NCBI GenBank assembly: GCA_964371655.1
Contig: CAYJOD010000088.1
Location: 1-26,138 of the forward strand
Reading direction: 5' to 3'
Length of the DNA stretch: 26,138 bases
DNA from: CAZGSN01 sp964371655
Lineage (GTDB): Bacteria; Desulfobacterota; Binatia; HRBIN30
Shown here: piece by piece, positions 14,966 through 20,950 of the stretch
How positions within the stretch are numbered: the stretch's first letter is position 1
How the letters are laid out: every line of letters begins with the position of its first letter
Notes under the pieces: model-generated
Seen by the model: only the letters and a program-made list of their open reading frames with translations
What the model was told of the DNA's origin: nothing
Databases searched by the model: none
Position numbers and translations under genes: made by a program

Positions 14966-15754
14966 CTAGTCGTCGCCCCGATCGTTGTGCTCGCCCTCAC
15001 CGTTGTGGCTGCTCTGACCGGTCGGCCGCAGGTAGCGCGCGATGTTCTGGATCGTGCTGCTATCCAGGAGCGTCCGTAGAAACTGCATCTGCCGCACTTC
15101 CGCCATCGCCTCGGCGATGTCGCCCGCCGACGTTCCATAGACCGTCCGTCCTACGAATCCGGGCGCGCCGGGCTCGTGGCAGAAGGCGCAGTGAGCGTCA
15201 TACGCTATGGCGCCGGGATCGCCGCTCGACACTGCGGCGGCTGTCGCCGTGGGCGAGGGTGATGCCGTCGGCGTCGGCGTCCGCGCCTGTTCGGAAGAAG
15301 GCGTGCGCTCGTGAAGCCCCGGATTTGACCACCACGGTCGATGTGGCGGCCATGGCCGGCGTGTCGGTCGCGCCGTCACCGGTGCGGTCGGCACGGTCGA
15401 GACCTGGATTGGCGTTGCCGTGGGAGTTGCTGTGGGTGCCGGCGCGGATACACCGAGGCCAGCGAGGTAGGCGGCGGTTCCGTTCACGTCGGCAACCGCG
15501 GCGCCACTGCTGATCATTCGCATGATCGTGCTGGCCCACATGGCCTGACTTCTACCGTTTATCTTCGACGTGAAACCAAGTAGCCCCGGGCCGGTTGCTA
15601 CCGCGACGCCGTTCACCGTGAGGCCGTGGCAACGTCCACACGCAGCCGTGACCTCCGGACCCGTAACGGCACTGGCCGCTGTGGACCTGGTTCCGACGCC
15701 CAACGTACTCAGGAGTATCAGCGTCTTTATAATTCCACTTCTTCGAATTCTCAT
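14966..15754 (-). CDS. Exported di-heme cytochrome c
   Basis: A 262-residue protein with two heme-binding motifs, CGRCH (Cys39, Cys42, His43) and CAFCH (Cys189, Cys192, His193). It has an N-terminal signal (residues 1-28) and probably works in the periplasm as an electron carrier. The two heme domains are joined by a long linker (about 104-175) rich in Thr, Pro and Ala (APTATPTATPI, TPTPTASPSPTATAAA). Within it, residues 128-158 are Arg/Trp/Ser-rich and less regular, which could hide a double frameshift or simply be drift. The second domain keeps ARYL near its end. I start at ATG 15754, which has AGGTGG 6 bases upstream; the frame also opens at 15775. No neighbour gives it a specific partner, although the PQQ dehydrogenase in this window could feed such a carrier. 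Confidence 0.75.
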   Translation of the reverse strand: MRIRRSGIIKTLILLSTLGVGTRSTAASAVTGPEVTAACGRCHGLTVNGVAVATGPGLLGFTSKINGRSQAMWASTIMRMISSGAAVADVNGTAAYLAGLGVSAPAPTATPTATPIQVSTVPTAPVTARPTRRPWPPHRPWWSNPGLHERTPSSEQARTPTPTASPSPTATAAAVSSGDPGAIAYDAHCAFCHEPGAPGFVGRTVYGTSAGDIAEAMAEVRQMQFLRTLLDSSTIQNIARYLRPTGQSSHNGEGEHNDRGDD

Positions 15755-16026
15755 CGTCACCACCTGCACTTTCATTTAGGTATGGTCCAACAATAGCCAC
15801 GAGCTGCCGTGAGCTGGGTCAACAGCAAAGCCTATGCCGCCTTACTACTCAGATAGGGCGTATCAGACACGGAGTAGCCGTGGGTCCACGAACTGTGTCG
15901 TCGTGGTGACATACGCTCCACTTCAAACGACAATCTTTGCGTGATCCTGCGTCTGGTGCGCAGATGGAGATGGGTCTTCACCTGTCGAGTAAAGCTAAGC
16001 TGATTGGGCCCCCTCATTAGCCCGCG
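15755..16026. other. Gene-free gap upstream of the cytochrome gene
   Basis: No recognisable gene. A 61-residue open frame on the - strand (15832-16017) has no family resemblance and no Shine-Dalgarno. The cytochrome promoter should be here, but no clear -35/-10 pair stands out. Confidence 0.4.
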
Positions 16027-16197
16027 TTTCTCACCAAGACTTCACCGCAGAGACGCAGAGGCGCGGAGAACAGATGGTCTGGGAACAGTTGCACGTTCGC
16101 CGAGACAGCAGACTGCAAGGGATCGATCTGGCCAAAATCATGGTTTCTTCCAACCATCAATGGCTTTCTCTGCGTCTCCGTGTCTCGGCGGTGAGAA
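16027..16197. repeat. Inverted repeat with CCGCAGAGACGC motif
   Basis: The arms at about 16027-16070 and 16166-16197 are imperfect complements. The left arm contains TTCACCGCAGAGACGCAGAG and the right arm its counterpart TCTCTGCGTCTCCG followed by GGCGGTGAGAA. A related single arm occurs at 25229-25252. This motif resembles repeat sequences that I know to be scattered through many GC-rich bacterial genomes. No gene lies inside. Confidence 0.75.
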
Positions 16198-16249
16198 ATC
16201 CAGGTTAGGTATGAGGAAGTGTAGAAGGGCCGACGTAGCCGCAAATAGA

Positions 16250-16281
16250 AAAGGGCCGGTGGCGTTTGCCACCGGCCCTTT
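16250..16281 (-). terminator. Rho-independent terminator after glnA
   Basis: A perfect 14-bp stem (16250-16263 with 16268-16281, GGGCCGGTGGC core) and a 4-base loop. Read on the - strand it follows the glnA stop by about 20 bases, and the stem runs into TTTTCTATTTG, a serviceable U-tract. It closes the amt-glnB-glnA transcript. Confidence 0.9.
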
Positions 16282-16301
16282 GAACATCCGTCGGGATGCG
16301 A

Positions 16302-17801
16302 TCAGGAATCGAAGTAGAGCGCGAATTCGTGTGGATGCGGACGCAAGCGCATGGCGCTCACTTCGTTCGCCATCTTGTATTCGATCCAGGTCTCGATGAC
16401 GTCTTCGGTGAACACGTCGCCTTGGAGCAGGAACTCGTGGTCATTCTTGAGGTTGTCGAGGGCCTCGTCGAGACTCGCGGGCATGCTCGGAACGTCCTTC
16501 AATTCCTCGGGAGACAAGGCGTAGATGTCCTTGTCGAGAGGCTCGCCCGGGCTCAGGCGTTTCTGCACGCCGTCGAGGCCCGCCATGAGCATGGCGGAAA
16601 AGGCGAGATAGCCGTTGGCCATCGGATCGGGGAAGCGCACTTCGACACGCTTCGCCTTCGGGCTTGGGCTGTACATCGGGATACGGCACGCGGCGCTACG
16701 GTTGCGGCTCGAGTACGCGAGGTTCACCGGAGCTTCGAAGCCAGGCACCAGACGGCGGTAGCTGTTGGTGGTCGGATTCGTGAAGGCGGCCAACGCCGGT
16801 GCGTGCTTCAGGATGCCGGCGATGTAATGCATTCCGAGCTCGCTCAGTCCGCCATAGCTATTGCCGGCGAACAGGGGCTTGTCGCCCTTCCAGATGCTCT
16901 GGTGGCAGTGCATGCCGCTGCCGTTGTCGCCGAAGATCGGCTTGGGCATGAAGGTCGCGGTCTTGCCGTAGCGGCGCGCGACGTTCTTGACGATGTATTT
17001 GAACCAATTGAGGGCGTCAGCCATCTTGACCAAGGAGAGGAAACGCATGTCGATCTCCGCCTGGCCGGCGGTGGCGACCTCATGGTGCTGCCTCTCGACG
17101 CGAATTCCCACCGACTCCATGATCCGCACCATTTCCTGGCGGATGTCCTGCTGACTGTCGGTCGGGGGTACGGGGAAATACCCTTCCTTGTAGCGCGGCT
17201 TGTAGCCCAGGTTCGGGTTTTCCTGCCGGCCGGTGTTCCACTGTCCTTCCACCGAATCCAGGAAGTAGAAGCCCTCGTGCTGGTTCTGGCCGTAGCGGAT
17301 GTCGTCGAGGATGAAGAACTCGGGTTCCGGACCGAAGTACGACGTCTCACCGATGCCGGTCGACTGCAGGTACTTTTCCGCCTTGCGGGCGATGTTGCGC
17401 GGGTCGCGGGTGTAATCTTCTTTGGTGATCGGGTCGACGATGTTGCAGATCAGCGACATCGTCGGTGCTTCGAAGAAAGGATCCATGACCGCGGTGCTGG
17501 CATCGGGCATCACCAGCATGTCGCTGGCGTGAATCGGCTGCCAGCCGCGGATCGACGAGCCATCGAAGCCGAGACCTTCCTCGAAGATCGCCTCTTCCAT
17601 TTCGCTCATCGGAATCGTGAAGTGCTGCCAGATACCGAGGAAGTCGTTGAACTTGAAGTCCACGCAAACGGCGCTGTTGTCCTTTGCGAACTTGACGACG
17701 TCTTTCCCGTTCATGCCCTGAATCCTCCCTGTGCTTTTCGCTGCCGCGGCTGGCTTCTTTGCCGCCGCGCTCTTGGCCTTGGTTATGTTCTTAGATGGCA
17801 T
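16302..17801 (-). CDS. glnA: Glutamine synthetase, type I
   Basis: A 499-residue glutamine synthetase that joins ammonia and glutamate using ATP. Family signatures are intact: GFDGSSIRGW (78-87), FGPEPEFFI (156-164), MPKPIFGDNGSGMHCHQSIW (285-304), PTTNSYRRLVPG (343-354) and the metal/substrate region RVEVRFPDP (385-393). Tyr427 in KDIYALSPEE lies at the adenylylation position, so covalent control is possible. The frame overlaps the end of glnB by 11 bases. It has a 29-residue Lys/Ala-rich extension before the usual start; Met30 (17714) carries its own GGAGG 9 bases upstream and begins the normal GlnA N-terminus. ATG 17801 also has a GAGG 5 bases upstream. Either or both may be used. The frame runs cleanly to the terminator. 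Confidence 0.97.
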   Translation of the reverse strand: MPSKNITKAKSAAAKKPAAAAKSTGRIQGMNGKDVVKFAKDNSAVCVDFKFNDFLGIWQHFTIPMSEMEEAIFEEGLGFDGSSIRGWQPIHASDMLVMPDASTAVMDPFFEAPTMSLICNIVDPITKEDYTRDPRNIARKAEKYLQSTGIGETSYFGPEPEFFILDDIRYGQNQHEGFYFLDSVEGQWNTGRQENPNLGYKPRYKEGYFPVPPTDSQQDIRQEMVRIMESVGIRVERQHHEVATAGQAEIDMRFLSLVKMADALNWFKYIVKNVARRYGKTATFMPKPIFGDNGSGMHCHQSIWKGDKPLFAGNSYGGLSELGMHYIAGILKHAPALAAFTNPTTNSYRRLVPGFEAPVNLAYSSRNRSAACRIPMYSPSPKAKRVEVRFPDPMANGYLAFSAMLMAGLDGVQKRLSPGEPLDKDIYALSPEELKDVPSMPASLDEALDNLKNDHEFLLQGDVFTEDVIETWIEYKMANEVSAMRLRPHPHEFALYFDS

Positions 17802-18129
17802 CCGATCCTCTCTCTCCTGTGCGAATCCGCACCACTTCCTCGATCGGGACGACGAAAATTTTGCCGTCGCCGATGCGTCCGGTTTTGGCCGCTTTTGAGA
17901 TCGCCTCGACGACCTGCGCGACCATCTCGTCCTTCACAATGATTTCCAGCTTTACCTTCGGCAGGAAATCGACCACGTACTCGGCGCCACGGTACAGCTC
18001 CGTGTGTCCCTTCTGGCGCCCGAATCCCTTAACCTCACTGACGGTAATTCCCTGAATGCCGATGGCGCTCAGGCCTTCCTTCACTTCGTCGAGCTTGAAC
18101 GGTTTGATGATCGCCTCGACTTTTTTCAT
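17791..18129 (-). CDS. glnB: Nitrogen regulatory protein P-II
   Basis: A 112-residue P-II signal protein, full length for the family. It starts MKKVEAIIKPFKLDEVKEGL and has the T-loop GRQKGHTELYRGAEYVVDFLPK with Tyr51, the uridylylation site in proteobacterial P-II, and the C-terminal GRIGDGKIFV ATP-binding signature. P-II senses 2-oxoglutarate and ATP/ADP and controls ammonium transport and glutamine synthetase activity. It lies between amt and glnA, as GlnK/GlnB proteins that bind Amt often do. The sequence alone does not decide between glnB and glnK. Its stop overlaps the first glnA start, so P-II and glutamine synthetase are translationally coupled. Confidence 0.95.
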   Translation of the reverse strand: MKKVEAIIKPFKLDEVKEGLSAIGIQGITVSEVKGFGRQKGHTELYRGAEYVVDFLPKVKLEIIVKDEMVAQVVEAISKAAKTGRIGDGKIFVVPIEEVVRIRTGERGSDAI

Positions 18130-18211
18130 GGTTTGGTCCTTCCTTGGGAGAGAAAATCCGTGTCTCTTTATTCCAGACCTCTGGGGCTGTAAAGGCAGTC
18201 TCCATTTAGCT

Positions 18212-18346
18212 GAAATTCGGAGTAGCCCAAGGCGTCAGCCCTCAGGCCTCCGGCTTCAGGTGAAATACCTCCAACGTACTGGCGTCCCGTTTTCATCGGT
18301 GTGCTCCTGAAGTCGGCAGCCTGAGGTCTGAAGCCTAGTCCGAATT
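18212..18346. repeat. Imperfect palindrome between amt and glnB
   Basis: Nested inverted repeats fill most of the 226-base amt-glnB gap: 18214-18225 pairs with 18335-18346 (11 of 12 bases, AATTCGGAGTAG), and 18240-18260 pairs with 18306-18326 (18 of 21; CCTCAGGCCTCCGGCTTCAG side). As RNA on the - strand it would form a long stem between the two cistrons and could set their relative levels. A separate glnB promoter was not found. Confidence 0.65.
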
Positions 18347-18355
18347 CCACCCCAT

Positions 18356-19684
18356 CTAGAGCAGATACGCGGTCTCTCCATGCTGGGAGAGGTCGAGACC
18401 CACCACTTCGTCGTCTCCGTCGACGCGCAACCCGATGACGGCATCGACGAACTTAAGCAGCACGTAAGCGCCGCCGAAGCCGAACACCAGGGTCGTGACG
18501 ACGCCCACGATCTGAATTCCAAGCTGCGCGGGATTTCCAAAGAAGAGGCCATTGGCTCCGGCGGAATTCACCTCGATCGTTGCGAACAACCCGGTGAGAA
18601 TGGCCCCGGTCGTGCCGCCGACGAGGTGGATGCCGACTACATCCAAGGAGTCATCGTAGCCAAACCTCGCCTTCAAGTTGCAGGCGTTGTAACAAACATA
18701 GCCTCCCACCGCGCCGATGATGATGGACGACATGGGGCCGACGAAGCCGGCTCCTGGGGTGATGGCGACGAGACCTGCCACCGCGCCCGAGGCGGCGCCG
18801 AGGACGGTCGGCTTACCGTGGGTCGCCCACTCGGCGAAGACCCAGGCGAGGGCCGCCGCTGCCGCCGCGGTGTTGGTGGCGACAAACGCGCTCACCGCCA
18901 AGGCCCCGGAGGATAGGGCACTGCCGGCATTGAAGCCGAACCACCCAACCCACAGCATCGCCGCGCCCGTGACCGTGAAGGGAAGGTTGTGTGGCTTCAT
19001 CGCCTCGTGTGGGTACCCAATTCGTTTGCCCATGATCAGTGCCGCCGCCAACGCTGCCACTCCGGAGCTGATGTGAACCACCGTGCCGCCGGCGAAGTCG
19101 AGGGCCTTCAGGGATCCCGTCATTCCCATCCAACCGCCCTTGCCCCAAACCCAGTGCGCCAGCGGGTCATAGATGAACGTCGCCCACAGTACGCTGAAGA
19201 GCAGGAAAGCGCTGAACTTCATGCGCTCCGCGATTGCGCCCGTGATCAGGGCCGGCGTGATGATCGCGAACATGCACTGGTAGATCATGAAGGCCTGATG
19301 CGGAATGGTCGGCGCATAGTCGGGATTGGGCGCACCGCCGACACCCGCCAGCCCGATCCAGTCCAAACCACCAATGAGCCCGCCGTGGTCCGGTCCGAAA
19401 GCGAGCGAGTAGCCATAGACCACCCACTGAACGCTGATCACGGCCATCAAGATGAAGCTCTGCATGATCGTGCCCAGACCGTTCTTGCTGCGTACGAGCC
19501 CACCATAGAACAGGGCCAGTCCAGGTGCCGTCATCATCAGGACGAGCGCCGTAGACGTCAGCATCCAGGCGGTGTCGCCCGTATCGACTCTTGGAGCCTC
19601 TTCTGCCCACGCGGTCGCCATCGGAATCAGAAGCCCGATAACACCGCTCCCAAACGCAACTAGACCCGTGCATCGTTTCCCCAT
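18356..19684 (-). CDS. amt: Ammonium transporter
   Basis: A 442-residue Amt-family protein. Residues 1-26 look like a signal peptide (ending ATAW-A), followed by about 11 membrane segments. Signatures: FYGGLVRSKNGLGT (59-72), LDFAGGTVVHISSG with pore His204, and DVVGIHLVGGTTG with pore His353. The C-terminal RVDGDDEVVGLDLSQHGETA is the cytoplasmic tail through which P-II acts on Amt. It is first in the amt-glnB-glnA cluster. The frame opens at 19912, but ATG 19684 has GGGGAGG just upstream (4-base spacer) and starts the signal peptide. A sigma-54 type promoter lies about 80 bases upstream. Confidence 0.95.
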   Translation of the reverse strand: MGKRCTGLVAFGSGVIGLLIPMATAWAEEAPRVDTGDTAWMLTSTALVLMMTAPGLALFYGGLVRSKNGLGTIMQSFILMAVISVQWVVYGYSLAFGPDHGGLIGGLDWIGLAGVGGAPNPDYAPTIPHQAFMIYQCMFAIITPALITGAIAERMKFSAFLLFSVLWATFIYDPLAHWVWGKGGWMGMTGSLKALDFAGGTVVHISSGVAALAAALIMGKRIGYPHEAMKPHNLPFTVTGAAMLWVGWFGFNAGSALSSGALAVSAFVATNTAAAAAALAWVFAEWATHGKPTVLGAASGAVAGLVAITPGAGFVGPMSSIIIGAVGGYVCYNACNLKARFGYDDSLDVVGIHLVGGTTGAILTGLFATIEVNSAGANGLFFGNPAQLGIQIVGVVTTLVFGFGGAYVLLKFVDAVIGLRVDGDDEVVGLDLSQHGETAYLL

Positions 19685-19763
19685 GCATCCTCCCCGTTGT
19701 CTTCGCGACCTTACCTTCAGCAGCGAAATGATCGCCGCTGTATGTCTGCCCGTCATGAAATCC

Positions 19764-19779
19764 AGCAACGCAGATGCCA
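19764..19779 (-). promoter_or_regulatory. Sigma-54 type -24/-12 promoter for amt-glnB-glnA
   Basis: On the - strand the bases read TGGCATCTGCGTTGCT. Against the sigma-54 consensus TGGCACGNNNNTTGCW, the GG and GC dinucleotides are at exactly the required spacing, and 14 of 16 positions agree. It points toward amt, and the predicted transcript start (about 19753) leaves a leader of roughly 70 bases. I looked upstream for an NtrC-type GCAC-N7-GTGC palindrome and found none that was convincing. Confidence 0.75.
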
Positions 19780-19946
19780 CGGCTTGAGTTGCACGAGTCG
19801 GCGCCTCTCCACCGTGCGTCCACCACTGTGCGAGCACGGGTGCTGCCCGATGCCTAGGCAAGGCCTGTATCTTGGGCAGGGGCGTCACATCCCGGGCGGA
19901 CGAACATCCCACTGAGCCACCAGGGAATCGTTCTTACCAACAGGTT

Positions 19947-20095
19947 GAGAGAAGGCGACAGCGCGGATGCATGGCGTGCCGTGCATCTACGGAAGCACTC
20001 ACCCATAGACCGCTTGCTTACGCGCGCGGCTCTGACCTGGCGAAAACTTTCGGATCTCGACCTGAGCCGCGACCGTTAGGGAGCGGTGATACGTG
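19947..20095. repeat. Dispersed palindromic repeat, copy 2
   Basis: The second copy of the element at 69-215, in the same orientation. Its core is 20010-20086, with arms 20010-20032 and 20064-20086, again 77 bases. The right arm is identical to that of copy 1 and the rest differs at scattered positions. It lies between the start of amt and the stop of plsY. The remainder of the gap (19780-19946) shows no gene. Confidence 0.75.
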
Positions 20096-20123
20096 GGATC
20101 TCTCAACCCCTGTGCCTCTGCTC

Positions 20124-20717
20124 CTACGACTTGCTGCGGAACTTCGGCTCGCTGCCGTCGGCGAGGCGACGCAGATTGTCGCGATGGCGGACGACGACGA
20201 AGGCCGCAGCGGCGATTGCGGCGTAGGAGATGATGTTGGGGTAATGGCCGAGGTAGGTGGCGACCGGTAGGGTCAGCGCCGCGGTGATCGAGGCGAGCGA
20301 GGCGTACTTGCTTGCAAAGGCCACGACGACAAAGACACCCGCACAGGCAGCGGCGGCGGCGGGTGCGAGAACGACGAACATTCCGAACGCCGTCGCTACG
20401 CCCTTGCCTCCGCCGAAGCCGAGGAAGATCGAGAACGAATGTCCGAGAACCGCCGCAAGGCCGGCGGCGACAGCGATCCAATCATCTTGCACCAAGAGCC
20501 GCGCTGTTAGAACTGCCGCGACACCTTTGAGGGCGTCGCCAAGGAGAGTGGCGATTCCGGCAAGGCGGCCGACCGTGCGCGCCACATTGGTGGCACCGGT
20601 GTTGCCGCTGCCGTGGCGTTGCACGTCGACTCCGGCGAGCCGACCCAACCACGGCCCGACCGGAATCGAGCCCACCAAGTAAGCGGCAGCGAGGGTGAGG
20701 ACCAAGGCGAAGTCCAC
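20124..20717 (-). CDS. plsY: Glycerol-3-phosphate acyltransferase PlsY
   Basis: A 197-residue inner-membrane enzyme that transfers an acyl group from acyl-phosphate to glycerol-3-phosphate, the first acylation in phospholipid synthesis. The three PlsY motifs are present: YLVGSIPVGPWLGR, GSGNTGATNVARTVG with LLGDALKG, and VLGHSFSIFLGFGGGKGVATAFG. About six or seven membrane segments and the expected length are seen. I start at GTG 20717 (VDFALVLTLAAAYLVG), which gives the normal family N-terminus, although its Shine-Dalgarno is poor. ATG 20837 would add 40 residues including one more hydrophobic segment and cannot be excluded. The frame stays open far upstream into the PQQ gene on the same strand, but that part is a shadow. 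Confidence 0.9.
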   Translation of the reverse strand: MDFALVLTLAAAYLVGSIPVGPWLGRLAGVDVQRHGSGNTGATNVARTVGRLAGIATLLGDALKGVAAVLTARLLVQDDWIAVAAGLAAVLGHSFSIFLGFGGGKGVATAFGMFVVLAPAAAAACAGVFVVVAFASKYASLASITAALTLPVATYLGHYPNIISYAAIAAAAFVVVRHRDNLRRLADGSEPKFRSKS

Positions 20718-20851
20718 ACCGCAGCCGCTAGCGCACAAGTCCGCCGCTGTCGAGCCGATGACAAGAACGAAAAGGATGGTGAGGCCGTAGCCGCCGTCGC
20801 CCTCCGTCGTCCGAAGCCGAAAAGTGAGGCCAGGCATCCCACCCCGCCCCT

Positions 20852-20928
20852 GGTGCGCACGGCGCACCCTACCGAAGAGCATTGTGGAGTCTGCGAGATG
20901 GCAGACGGTAGGGTGCGCCGCGCGCACC
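20852..20928. repeat. Inverted repeat between the PQQ gene and plsY
   Basis: Arms of 23 bases at 20852-20874 and 20906-20928 with one mismatch (core GGCGCACCCTACCG / CGGTAGGGTGCGCC). The 31-base loop holds a smaller TCTGC/GCAGA hairpin. It lies just after the PQQ dehydrogenase stop, so on the - strand it can terminate or stabilise that transcript. It also overlaps the leader of the longer plsY start. Confidence 0.8.
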
Positions 20929-20950
20929 GGTGTGGTGTTCGACGTTCGGA

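Noticed and set aside
15832..16017. 61-residue open frame upstream of the cytochrome gene
   Set aside because: No Shine-Dalgarno, no family resemblance, and Arg/Ser-rich translation typical of chance frames.
16296..17942. 548-residue open frame on the + strand opposite glnA
   Set aside because: It is exactly antisense to an unmistakable glutamine synthetase, and its His/Val/Asp-rich translation is what GC-rich codon bias produces on the opposite strand.
19780..19860. NtrC enhancer-like palindromes (GAGCACGGGTGCT and GCACGAGTCGGCGC)
   Set aside because: Neither has the required GCAC-N7-GTGC geometry.
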